DNA of 21,556 nucleotides from positions 1-21,556 of the forward strand of contig JAFTCU010000291.1 of the NCBI GenBank assembly GCA_017454585.1. Direction: 5' to 3'. The notes beneath the pieces were generated by a model, which did not search any database, had not been told where the DNA came from, and saw nothing but the letters and a program-made list of their open reading frames with translations. The stretch's first letter is position 1, and each line of letters starts with the position of its first letter. A program made the translations under genes and the position numbers. Source of the stretch: Thermoguttaceae bacterium. GTDB taxonomy: Bacteria > Planctomycetota > Planctomycetia > Pirellulales > Thermoguttaceae. Positions 13,837-21,556 of this stretch are shown in pieces.

Positions 13837-15828
13837 ATGACCGATACCAATATTCCCGAAAAGCCAGCCCGCCGTGCGACTGCCGAGAGCATGGCTGCAA
13901 GTCAGAAAGAAATTTCCATCAGCGAGTTTTTCTCCAAAAACCGTCACCTTCTTGGATTCGATAATCCGCGGAAAGCGCTTCTCACAACGCTCAAAGAAGC
14001 GGTCGATAATTCCCTCGACGCCTGCGAGGAAGCGGGGATTCTTCCAGAGATTTGGGTCAAAATTACCGAAACGGCCCCCAACCGCTACAAAGTCGATGTT
14101 CAGGATAACGGCCCGGGGATCCTCAAAAAGCAGATACCGAACGTCTTTGGGAAACTTCTCTACGGCTCCAAGTTCCACCGGATGCGTATGTCGCGCGGTC
14201 AGCAGGGGATCGGTATTTCTGCTGCAGGTATGTATGGTGTGCTCACGACCGGAAAACCCGTCCGCATCGTTTCACAGACATCCCCGAACAAGACGCACTT
14301 TTACGAGATACGAATCAACACGAAACGGAACGTTCCTGAGATACTGAACGGTGACGGGGATGGTCTCCTCGTTCCGGTCGCGCGTGAAGAACGGGCGAAA
14401 TTCTTTGCGGAAAATGCCATCAACTGGCTTCCTGTCTCCACAGGAACCCGGGTAGAGATCGAGCTGGAGGCGAAATATCTGCGCGGTCGGGGAAGTGTGG
14501 ACGAGTACCTGGAACAGACAGCCATCGCGAATCCGCACGTCTGCCTGCACTATCAGGGGCCTGAAGACGAGGAAGAAAAAGTTTACGACCGCGTAACGAA
14601 CAAACTCCCGCCGGAGCCGAAAGAGATCAAGCCTCACCCGTACGGAGTGGAGGTCGGGAGGCTCGCCGATATGGCTCGGCATTCGACCGAAATGAGCATG
14701 ACGAGTTTCTTCGAGAACAATTTCTCGAAAGTTTCCGCCTCGGTCTGCAAGCAGATCTGCGGGGCGGCGAAAATCAACCTTCGTGCGCATCCTGCCGATT
14801 TGACTCGCGAAGAAATCGAGACGCTGCACAAAGTCATCCAGAAGACGAAGATCCCGAATCCTTCGACCGATTGTATTTCACCGATTGGCGAGGAGCTTCT
14901 TCTGAAAGGACTCCACCAGGTCGTTCCGGGTGAATTCTACACTGCGGCCACCCGACCGCCGGCGGTTTATCGCGGGAACCCGTTTCAGGTCGAAGTGGCT
15001 CTTGCTTACGGCGGCGCGCCGGTAACGCAGAACGTTTCGTCGGATCTGCTTCGTGAACTTCTGGAAGAAACGGACGTGAGAACGCTTCGTCAGTTCCTGA
15101 TGAACACGTTTCAGGGGATCGGAGCGGATGGGGCGGACAAGATACTGAAGGCTTCCAAACTTTCGACGCGTCTTTCCCCCGCGAAGATGAAACCGAAAGA
15201 CCTGATCGCGCTTTACTCCGCCATGAAAAACGTGAACATTACGGAAGGACAGACGATGAGCGTTTTTCGTTACGCGAACCGCGTGCCGCTTCAGTCGCAG
15301 CTTTCCGCGTGCGCCATCACGCAGACGATCATGAATATGAACTGGCGGAATTACGGTCTGCAGCAGTCCAGAGGATCACTCCCCCGTGGGCCGATCACGG
15401 TTATGGTACACCTGGCGAGCGTTTGGGTCCCGTTCACGAGTGAGTCGAAAGAGGCAATCGCCTCGTATCCGGAAATTATGACCGAAATCCGTTTGGCCCT
15501 TCAGACCGCCGGGCGCAAACTGGGGCTTTTCCTCAAACGCCGTCAGAGGGTCAAGGAGCAGGCGGACCGCCGCCAGCAGTTTCTGCGCTACTTGCAGGAA
15601 GTTGCCCGCGCAGTCCATGAAATCAATGGTGAGGACTACTATACCGTCCTGAACAATCTGGTGGAAGTCGCAAGGATCAAGACCTCCGAAGCCGATGCGA
15701 AGTACGACGAGAACGGAAACAAAATCGTCGAACAAGAGGAAGAAACCGATTACGGTGGCAGTGTGTTGATCGTGGAAAACGTCAATATTGAGGATCGGAT
15801 CAACCGTACGGCCAAGCCGGAAGATTAA
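13837..15828 (+). CDS. top6B: DNA topoisomerase VI subunit B (GHKL ATPase)
   Basis: The protein is 663 residues, longer than typical archaeal subunits (about 530). Topoisomerase VI is a type IIB A2B2 enzyme; subunit B binds ATP, dimerises as a gate and drives DNA passage cut by subunit A. GHKL motifs are clear: [16 protein letters not shown] (52-67) with E54 and N58, VQDNGPGI (88-95), [19 protein letters not shown] and [10 protein letters not shown] (114-134). The central helix-2-turn-helix and transducer follow. The transducer begins near [21 protein letters not shown] and includes [13 protein letters not shown] and [32 protein letters not shown]. The C-terminal extension is acidic. It has its own promoter and follows a strong terminator. 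In archaea the A-subunit gene usually lies next to it; here none is found on either side within the window. The enzyme is uncommon in bacteria, and planctomycetes are among the groups in which I recall it. Confidence 0.95.
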   Translation: MTDTNIPEKPARRATAESMAASQKEISISEFFSKNRHLLGFDNPRKALLTTLKEAVDNSLDACEEAGILPEIWVKITETAPNRYKVDVQDNGPGILKKQIPNVFGKLLYGSKFHRMRMSRGQQGIGISAAGMYGVLTTGKPVRIVSQTSPNKTHFYEIRINTKRNVPEILNGDGDGLLVPVAREERAKFFAENAINWLPVSTGTRVEIELEAKYLRGRGSVDEYLEQTAIANPHVCLHYQGPEDEEEKVYDRVTNKLPPEPKEIKPHPYGVEVGRLADMARHSTEMSMTSFFENNFSKVSASVCKQICGAAKINLRAHPADLTREEIETLHKVIQKTKIPNPSTDCISPIGEELLLKGLHQVVPGEFYTAATRPPAVYRGNPFQVEVALAYGGAPVTQNVSSDLLRELLEETDVRTLRQFLMNTFQGIGADGADKILKASKLSTRLSPAKMKPKDLIALYSAMKNVNITEGQTMSVFRYANRVPLQSQLSACAITQTIMNMNWRNYGLQQSRGSLPRGPITVMVHLASVWVPFTSESKEAIASYPEIMTEIRLALQTAGRKLGLFLKRRQRVKEQADRRQQFLRYLQEVARAVHEINGEDYYTVLNNLVEVARIKTSEADAKYDENGNKIVEQEEETDYGGSVLIVENVNIEDRINRTAKPED

Positions 15829-15840
15829 TCGCCAGGTTAC

Positions 15841-16074
15841 GGGGACGACGCTTCCAGCGTCGTCTCAAAACACAAATCCTATGGGGACGATGTTTCCAGC
15901 GTCGTCTCAAAACACAAATCCTATGGGGACGACGCTTCCAGCGTCGTCTCAAAATACAAATCCTATGGGGACGACGTTTCCAGCGTCGTCTCAAAACACA
16001 AATCCTATGGGGACGACGTTTCCAGCGTCGTCTCAAAAACCAACCTCTGCGGGGACGATGTTTCCAGCGTCGTC
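15841..16074 (+). repeat. Array of six 42-bp tandem units, each with a 9-bp hairpin
   Basis: Units start at 15841, 15883, 15925, 15967, 16009 and 16051; the sixth keeps only its first 24 bases (to 16074). Each has GGG, a left arm based on GACGACGCT, a TCC loop, an invariant right arm AGCGTCGTC, and a spacer like TCAAAACACAAATCCTAT. The spacer has changed in unit 5. Left arms are GACGACGCT (units 1, 3), GACGATGTT (2, 6) and GACGACGTT (4, 5). Every change is C to T opposite G, so all six still pair in plus-strand RNA. The array starts 12 bp after the top6B stop. Within the 386-bp gap 15829-16214 it is followed by an AT-rich stretch and the next promoter; I see no gene there. Confidence 0.93.
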
Positions 16075-16143
16075 CTGCAGTCTTCCCAATGACTTCTTTT
16101 TTCAATAATTTCTAAAAATTTTTTAAATTTTTTCTTTTTGGGG

Positions 16144-16171
16144 TTGCATTTTAAATTTGCTGGCATAAAAT
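16144..16171 (+). promoter_or_regulatory. Promoter of the PEP-CTERM surface protein gene
   Basis: TTGCAT (16144-16149) and TAAAAT (16166-16171) are 16 bp apart, downstream of a long A/T tract (16104-16138) that could act like an UP element. The 5' leader contains TAATAA-TTTT-TTATTA (16185-16200), a small perfect hairpin ending 3 nt before GGAG (16204-16207), the ribosome binding site for ATG 16215. Confidence 0.5.
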
Positions 16172-16214
16172 TAACGTCATAAGCTAATAATTTTTTATTA
16201 TTTGGAGTGTCATC

Positions 16215-19200
16215 ATGAAGAGATTTTTGGTTTCCCTTGCATTGATTGGCGGTATTTTTTCCTGCACACCGTCTCTTTGGGCGGTTCAGGGGGGAATGAC
16301 CTCGTGGTGGGTCGGAAGTGATTATACGAATACGGACGCCACTTCAAATGTGCCCTGGATCGATCGTATAGATAATGTCTCGGCGAATGCGATCTCTGCG
16401 GTCATCGGTGGTAATACCGTCTTTCCAACCTCCGATGGGGCCGGAGGTGTCGTGTTTACACGTTCCGGAGACGCAACGGGCAACCCGGGCTCGTATTTTG
16501 AAGTTGTTGCCGCCAAAAACCCGATCGCGGGAAAGACCAATTTTACGATCCTTGTGAACTTTGCCCCTGCAAAACCCGGCTGCGGTAACCCGAACGATGC
16601 TTTTTACAAGATTTCCGGTCTGGTTGGCGCGGAACAGGGTGGAGTGGTGAGAGACTGGGGTCTCGGCTATGACGCCGCCAACAGGATCGTCAGTGGTTAC
16701 GGCGCGGGTCCGACCGACATTTCGCTCCGTCCCGCCAGCGCAACCGTCACTCTGAACACCCCGACGGTCGCTGCGATGCTCGTCAACGGAACGAGTCTCA
16801 CCTCGTGGCAGGACGGTGCCCAGATCGCCTCCTGGACCATCACGAACAATGCGCGCAACTCCAACTCTGCGATGTACTTCGGGCGTATGGGGGCTGACGG
16901 CGGTTACTACGACGGGACGATGAAAGAGATCCGTGTCTTCACTCGGGCGCTGGGCGCTTCCGAAATCGCCAATTACACCGATATCATGCTGAACGGGACG
17001 GCCGCTTATATGTGGGGCGGCGGAAACGGTACGCTCACCGACGCGAACTGGACGAATGGAGCCGGAGCCACGGGCCAGGCGCTCACGGCCAACTCGGTCG
17101 CATTCATCGAATCAGGAACCGTCACGATGACGACCGATCCGGGCCTCAAATCTCTGACGGTAGGTGACGGCGCTTCCACCTCGACCGTCGCGACTCTCAA
17201 CGCCACCAACGCGACACTTGCCGGTGCGCAGTCCGTCATCGTGATCGGCGGCGGAACCATCTCGGGCCTTGGTGGGACTGTTTCGACGAATAATCTGCAC
17301 GTCTCGGGCGGAACCCTTTCCGGTATTACGTCGATTTTTTCGGGCGACGGCACCGCGACCCTCTACATGGAGGGCGGGCAGGTCAACGCCGGCGGCGCGT
17401 TTAACGTCGGAAATTACGATGGAGCCGGCGGCGGGCATTTCGTCGTCTCGGGCGGTACATTCCAGAGCAACGGCTACTTCTGCGTCGGTAACCGCTCGAC
17501 GATGGGCGGAACGATGGACGTGAGCGGCGGAACGATGAATCTCGCCTGGTTCACCGTCGGACACAAAACCACCGGAACCGTAACGATGACCGGCGGGACC
17601 ATCAACTGCACCGACCGGATCACCATCGGTGAAGGAAACGAAGGCAGTACGCAAGGAAACGGTACCATTAACGTTCAGGGCGGAACGCTGACCGTCAAAA
17701 ACGCGATTTCCGTAGGGACCCAGAGCAAAGGCGCGCTGAACATTTCCGGCGGCTCCGTCTCGGCCGCCTCGGTCGCAGTCACGGGCAACGGAACGCTGAA
17801 CCTTTCCAACGGCACGCTCACGGCCCCGGTGACCAGCGCGGGAAACACCCAGATCAGCGGTGGAACGCTCAAAGGATCATTGACCGTCAACGGCGGTACG
17901 AGCACGTGGTCCAACGGCACGATCACCGGTGCGATCAACGTCAATTCCGGCGCGACGCTGAATGTGACGAAAAACGGCCCCTCGATCACGTCTTCTACGG
18001 AGCAGGTCTTGACCGTAAACGGCGGAACCGTCAATGCGACTTCAGGCAATCTCAGCGTTGGACTTGGCGGTAAAGGAAAACTGCTCGTGAACAATGGAGC
18101 GTTTACCCTATCGAAAGACCTGAACGTCGGCGATGGCGGCACGGATACCGGAACGCTCGAAATCAACGGCGGAAAAGTCAGGATCAACTCGCTGAACATC
18201 GGCCGGTCCGGAACGGGCACGTGGAACATGACGGGCGGAAGTCTCACGTCGGGTTACTACCTCTCCATCGCTGACCAGCCTAACTCGATCGGAATCGTGA
18301 ACATGGCGGGCGGAACCGCGACCGGAAGCGTTCTTTCCGTCGGAAACCGCGGAACGGGAACCTACACCCAAACCGGTGGAATGGTGACCGTCTCGAATGT
18401 TTACGCCGGCCAAAGTGTTGCGAGTGCAGAAGGCACGATGAAAATTTCGGGTGGCGTCCTGAAATCGAACGACCTGCTGCAGATCGGCAATACCGGCACG
18501 GGCGCCATGGAAATGTCCGGCACGGCAAACGTCAGCGCGAGCAGGCTCGGCAACGCGCAGAACCTCACGTGGACCGGCGGCGATCTTTACCTCGGCACCT
18601 CGGCGACGGGCGATCTGACCCAATCCGGCGGAACGCTCTACGTGGGTGACCAGATCAACACGCAGACCCTGAACTGGACCCGTAAAACGAACAACGCGTT
18701 CCCGGGAGCCAGAGACGCGCAGGTAAAAGATAAATCGCCAGAGACCATCGCCGATTTCTGGGCGAAATCCAAATCGGATGTGACCGATTACCCGCAAACC
18801 GGGGTCACCACCCCCTCGACCATCACCGTCGGGTCGGCTTCGATCGCCAATTACCTCCCCCAGAATCTTAACCTGGATTACTTCACGATCGTTTATGAAG
18901 GCAAGATCTCCATCGATTCCGAAGGCGACTACAAATTCAACTTCAAAGGCGATGACGGCGGTTTCCTCTACGTGGACGGCGAGTGCGTCGCGCACATGAC
19001 GCTCCTGGACTACGGCGACCCGTGGGGCAGACCTTCCATTTCCACGGCCATTCACCTCACGCCCGGTTTGCACGACTTCACGATGCAGTACTACGACGGC
19101 TACGGCGGGAACAACCTGACGGAAATGAACATGCAGAAACTCGGAGATGGCGGGGCCGTCGTTTCCACGACGAACCTGCTGGATGCGAGCGCCCCGTTCG

Positions 19201-19622
19201 CGACCATCACGCAAAACTACAGGAACGTAAAGGTCACGGGTAATTATACAATGGGCGAGAACGCGGAAATCGTCATGAACATCGACGCCGCCAGCGGTGC
19301 GCACGACTCACTCGAGATCACGGGCCAGGCCGACCTGAGCGGTTCGCTGACGATCAACGTCGCGGGCGATCCGACATTCCTGAGTGACACGCAGCTCTTC
19401 AATGTTGCCGACGCGAACTATGATTTCTCCGAGATCGTGATCAACAGCATTTTGCCGCAATCTGTCTGGAATCTGGAAGGGTTGATGGCCGGCGGCGATG
19501 GCTACATCCGTCTGGATCATGGCGCGGTGCCGGAACCGACCACGTGGATTTTGCTCCTCGTGGGCATTTCGGGCCTTTTCATGATTTCGCGCGGAAAGAA
19601 CGGAAAGAAACGCTTGGGCTGA
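16215..19622 (+). CDS. Giant secreted surface protein: LamG, beta-helix, PA14, PEP-CTERM tail
   Basis: The protein is 1135 residues. A signal peptide (FLVSLALIGGIFSCTPSLWA, about 4-23) is followed by a LamG/concanavalin-like domain (about 60-255; NFTILVNFAP, MYFGRMG, GTMKEIRVFTRALGASEI). A long right-handed beta-helix-like region (about 270-815) has roughly twenty imperfect turns marked by SGGT, NGGT or TGGT and VGNxGTG steps, as in autotransporter-associated and planctomycete repeat proteins. A PA14 domain (about 878-975) reads YEGKISIDSEGDYKFNFKGD then GGFLYVDGE and LTPGLHDFTMQYYDGYGG. A short beta domain comes next. The end is a PEP-CTERM signal: VPEPTTW (1105-1111), a hydrophobic helix, then RGKNGKKR. 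Such tails are cut by an exosortase and the protein is anchored or released at the envelope. PA14 and LamG suggest glycan binding. Its last 44 bp overlap lnt on the other strand. Confidence 0.93.
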   Translation: MKRFLVSLALIGGIFSCTPSLWAVQGGMTSWWVGSDYTNTDATSNVPWIDRIDNVSANAISAVIGGNTVFPTSDGAGGVVFTRSGDATGNPGSYFEVVAAKNPIAGKTNFTILVNFAPAKPGCGNPNDAFYKISGLVGAEQGGVVRDWGLGYDAANRIVSGYGAGPTDISLRPASATVTLNTPTVAAMLVNGTSLTSWQDGAQIASWTITNNARNSNSAMYFGRMGADGGYYDGTMKEIRVFTRALGASEIANYTDIMLNGTAAYMWGGGNGTLTDANWTNGAGATGQALTANSVAFIESGTVTMTTDPGLKSLTVGDGASTSTVATLNATNATLAGAQSVIVIGGGTISGLGGTVSTNNLHVSGGTLSGITSIFSGDGTATLYMEGGQVNAGGAFNVGNYDGAGGGHFVVSGGTFQSNGYFCVGNRSTMGGTMDVSGGTMNLAWFTVGHKTTGTVTMTGGTINCTDRITIGEGNEGSTQGNGTINVQGGTLTVKNAISVGTQSKGALNISGGSVSAASVAVTGNGTLNLSNGTLTAPVTSAGNTQISGGTLKGSLTVNGGTSTWSNGTITGAINVNSGATLNVTKNGPSITSSTEQVLTVNGGTVNATSGNLSVGLGGKGKLLVNNGAFTLSKDLNVGDGGTDTGTLEINGGKVRINSLNIGRSGTGTWNMTGGSLTSGYYLSIADQPNSIGIVNMAGGTATGSVLSVGNRGTGTYTQTGGMVTVSNVYAGQSVASAEGTMKISGGVLKSNDLLQIGNTGTGAMEMSGTANVSASRLGNAQNLTWTGGDLYLGTSATGDLTQSGGTLYVGDQINTQTLNWTRKTNNAFPGARDAQVKDKSPETIADFWAKSKSDVTDYPQTGVTTPSTITVGSASIANYLPQNLNLDYFTIVYEGKISIDSEGDYKFNFKGDDGGFLYVDGECVAHMTLLDYGDPWGRPSISTAIHLTPGLHDFTMQYYDGYGGNNLTEMNMQKLGDGGAVVSTTNLLDASAPFATITQNYRNVKVTGNYTMGENAEIVMNIDAASGAHDSLEITGQADLSGSLTINVAGDPTFLSDTQLFNVADANYDFSEIVINSILPQSVWNLEGLMAGGDGYIRLDHGAVPEPTTWILLLVGISGLFMISRGKNGKKRLG

Positions 19623-21321
19623 ATGCGAACGCCATCACGGCAAGCGGGATCCAAAGCAGGACCCCACCCCACGCGGTGAAGACCGTGCGGCGCGGGTCCG
19701 GCTGAACGCTCGTGTACAAAACCTGAGATTTACCGGCCGGAACTTCATCGAGGATCCGGCCGTTTGAGTTAATGGACGCGGTAATTCCCCAGTTCGCCGC
19801 GGTCAGGAAAGGTTTCCGGTTTTCGATCGCCCGCAGAACGCCGCACGCCTCGTGCATCCGCGTCTCGTGCGAATAGCCGAACCACCCGTTATTCGTCAGG
19901 TTGATGATGCAGTCCGGTTCCATTCCTTCTTTTCTGAGGCCCGCGATCTGGCGGCGGGTCAGACGGCTCAGGGCCGACTCATAACAAATGTTCAAACTCG
20001 CCCGCATTTCGCACCCTTCTTTCGTCTGAAAAGTCACGCAAACCGGTTTGTTTCCTGCGTCTTGCGATGCGATCGGGAGAAACTCCTCAATTTTCGGAAA
20101 CCACTTCCTGAGCGTTGGGACCAGCGGAACGTACTCACCGAACGGAACGAGGATCATCTTGTGGTACTCTGATGACAGATTCAGCTTTTCCGTCTGCGGG
20201 CCCACCAGAATCGCTGAGTTGTATATTTCCTGACGATCTTTTCCAAAATAAAAGGTCGTACATCCGGCCAGAAACTGCGTTCCAATCCCATAGTGGGCGA
20301 AGTTCAGAAGGTCTTGCTGTGACTGTCGGGACGCTTCTTCGAGCCAGCTTTGATAAACCGCCGGATCGACCGGGTTTCCGGCCTCATCCAAAATCTCGGG
20401 GGGCTGATAGGCGTTTGGCTCCGCGAAAACAACGGGGTCTCTGTAAATAAACTCCGGGTAAACCACCAAATCGACATTCCCCCGCATACGGACTTTCTGC
20501 ACGAGTTTTGAGTAAGTTGTATCGGTTTTCTCGATCAGCTCGGGAGTGATTTTCAGGGCGGCCGGCACGTCTCCCTGCAAGAGCGCGATGGTCCCACACG
20601 GATCGTTGGGATTGGGCTGATGAAGCCGCCAGTCGCCGTAACCAAGGAGGAAAATCAGACCGAAAATCAGGCAGACGAGCGGGGTCTTCACGAGATCGAC
20701 GCTCATTTTGTGGTTGAATTTCCAAGCCAGGCCGCTGACGATCAAAACCATGCAGGCGCTCAAAAAAGCCAGAAACGACGAAACGCCCCACTGACCAAAC
20801 AGGTCGGCGGTCTGGAGCCAAATCGGGTCACGCCAGAAAACGTCTGCGGCGGAACCCATCATAAAGCCGGAAAGGACCCACCCCCGCAGCACATCGCAGG
20901 CGGCCCAGCTTATCGTGACTGAAAACAGAAAAGCGAGTGTCCGAAAAACGGGTGAAAAAACCCTTCGGCCAAGAACCGGGTAAAAAAGTCTCGGAAGCCG
21001 CCAGTGGTACAAACGTCGTGCGCAGGCCGTGAAAAGCGGAAGGTAAACGCCCAGGTACGCACCCAGAGCGACCCAAAGACCGTAATTGATCCAGTGCGGG
21101 AACCTCACAAAGTGCGTGACGTAAAACCAGAAGCAGAACCCCGCAAACCACAGTTTCCTGTACGGGTGCTTTCCCGGAAGCCTCCGCGGCAAAACCGGAA
21201 GCGCGACCGCCGCGAGTGCCGGGAAAATCAGCCATTTCCACCCAACCAGGGGCAAAGCCAGAGCGTAACACAGAACGTGCAAAACGAGCAGAACCGTGAA
21301 AAATCGCGACGTCAGGAACAC
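19579..21321 (-). CDS. lnt: Apolipoprotein N-acyltransferase
   Basis: Lnt adds the third acyl chain to the N-terminal Cys of lipoproteins in the inner membrane. The 580-residue protein has several hydrophobic N-terminal helices (about 7-230), then a periplasmic nitrilase-type domain (about 240-540) and a last helix (about 550-568). The catalytic triad is in place: E290 in VVYPEF, K388 in SEYHKMILVPFGEYVP and C446 in NICYES. NLTNNGWFGYS (474-484) and ADLFGQWGVSSFL (172-184) are also family landmarks. The start is GTG 21321, preceded by AAAGG with a 7-base spacer. Residues 295-335 form an insertion, rich in Pro and Glu, between the first two catalytic residues. The 3' end runs 44 bp into the convergent PEP-CTERM gene. 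The presence of lnt fits a diderm envelope with triacylated lipoproteins. Confidence 0.93.
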   Translation of the reverse strand: MFLTSRFFTVLLVLHVLCYALALPLVGWKWLIFPALAAVALPVLPRRLPGKHPYRKLWFAGFCFWFYVTHFVRFPHWINYGLWVALGAYLGVYLPLFTACARRLYHWRLPRLFYPVLGRRVFSPVFRTLAFLFSVTISWAACDVLRGWVLSGFMMGSAADVFWRDPIWLQTADLFGQWGVSSFLAFLSACMVLIVSGLAWKFNHKMSVDLVKTPLVCLIFGLIFLLGYGDWRLHQPNPNDPCGTIALLQGDVPAALKITPELIEKTDTTYSKLVQKVRMRGNVDLVVYPEFIYRDPVVFAEPNAYQPPEILDEAGNPVDPAVYQSWLEEASRQSQQDLLNFAHYGIGTQFLAGCTTFYFGKDRQEIYNSAILVGPQTEKLNLSSEYHKMILVPFGEYVPLVPTLRKWFPKIEEFLPIASQDAGNKPVCVTFQTKEGCEMRASLNICYESALSRLTRRQIAGLRKEGMEPDCIINLTNNGWFGYSHETRMHEACGVLRAIENRKPFLTAANWGITASINSNGRILDEVPAGKSQVLYTSVQPDPRRTVFTAWGGVLLWIPLAVMAFAFSPSVSFRSFRAKS

Positions 21322-21346
21322 GGAACGCCTTTCAGAAGGAACAGTG

Positions 21347-21388
21347 AAAACGAATCGTGTCCCGGGATCATTCCCGACTTTTCGTTTT
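21347..21388 (-). other. Two-step hairpin in the lnt leader
   Basis: AAAACGA (21347-21353) pairs with TCGTTTT (21382-21388), and inside it CGGGA (21363-21367) pairs with TCCCG (21372-21376). The structure lies 26 bp upstream of the lnt start. It can form on either strand; a leader role is a guess. Confidence 0.35.
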
Positions 21389-21440
21389 TACTATTTATGT
21401 AAACGGAGGTCTTGTACCCGGGCACCCACCCGGTTTTCGT

Positions 21441-21469
21441 ATTCTACCGGAAATCCGCGTCCTGCGCAA
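21441..21469 (-). promoter_or_regulatory. Candidate lnt promoter
   Basis: On the minus strand TTGCGC (21469-21464) and TAGAAT (21446-21441) are spaced by 17 bp, about 120 bp upstream of the lnt GTG. Further right, 21479-21488 and 21492-21500 form a 9-pair hairpin (one bulge, loop CGC) followed on the plus strand by CGATTTTTT; it may be a terminator-like element for a gene outside the window. No gene is seen from 21322 to the edge. Confidence 0.4.
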
Positions 21470-21556
21470 CCTCCATTTACAAAAACTTCGCAAGTTTTGT
21501 CGATTTTTTGACCCAAATTCAGAATGGTCCCTTTTTTCCAGCCCAGAATTTCCGAG

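Noticed and set aside
15841..16074. CRISPR array
   Set aside because: The spacer part is repeated too, not unique, and the palindrome with a 3-nt loop in a 42-bp tandem unit does not fit repeat-spacer structure; no cas genes are present.
15788..16108. Open frames on both strands across the 42-bp repeats, encoding 14-residue peptide repeats
   Set aside because: 42 is a multiple of 3 and the units lack stops, so both strands stay open by default. The plus frame starts with TTG inside top6B with no ribosome binding site, and the variation follows hairpin pairing rather than codons.
18108..19304. Long minus-strand open frame (398 codons) opposite the PEP-CTERM gene
   Set aside because: It is antisense to the clear beta-helix and PA14 coding sequence, has a shadow-type composition rich in Arg and Val, and no recognisable domain.

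Overview
The window most likely comes from a planctomycete (Planctomycetota, probably Pirellulales-like). This is inferred from the gene mix, not from a marker gene. The mix is: a bacterial topoisomerase VI B subunit, a giant beta-helix protein ending in a PEP-CTERM sorting tail, a sulfatase-family protein, and a secretin flanked by two small secreted proteins of a type I associate with planctomycetes. Many starts have weak or no Shine-Dalgarno sequence, and several -10 boxes read TATAAT followed by an A/T-rich run. No rRNA, tRNA, CRISPR array or insertion sequence was seen.

Left part (1-6789). A partial, unrecognised gene runs in from the left edge and converges on a five-gene minus-strand housekeeping operon. 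In transcription order the operon is phoH, a PgpH-type 7TM-HD phosphohydrolase, ybeY, a CorC/HlyC-type CBS protein and ruvX. It links RNA/ribosome quality control (PhoH, YbeY), cyclic-di-AMP-type signalling (PgpH), an envelope ion-transport-like protein and Holliday-junction/RNA processing (RuvX). Its promoter lies just upstream of phoH, back to back with a plus-strand promoter.

Middle (6930-13740). A tight plus-strand operon encodes a secreted sulfatase-fold protein, a GNAT acetyltransferase and a GT4-like glycosyltransferase. The sulfatase-fold protein has lost essentially every catalytic and metal-binding residue. Next comes an AT-rich leader region and a three-gene secretin cassette: a Cys-rich secreted protein, a CpaC-type secretin, and a secreted protein with a Gly/Tyr tail. 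The cassette ends at a strong intrinsic terminator with a UUCG loop.

Right part (13741-21556). Topoisomerase VI subunit B has its own promoter, but no A subunit follows it. Instead there is an array of six 42-bp units, each carrying a hairpin whose sequence variants all keep RNA pairing through G.U. Then comes a 1135-residue LamG / beta-helix / PA14 / PEP-CTERM surface protein, whose 3' end overlaps by 44 bp the convergent gene for apolipoprotein N-acyltransferase (lnt).

The strongest second-look items are the catalytically dead sulfatase, the wobble-conserved hairpin array behind the unpaired topoisomerase subunit, and the compact secretin cassette with no other pilus or secretion genes nearby.
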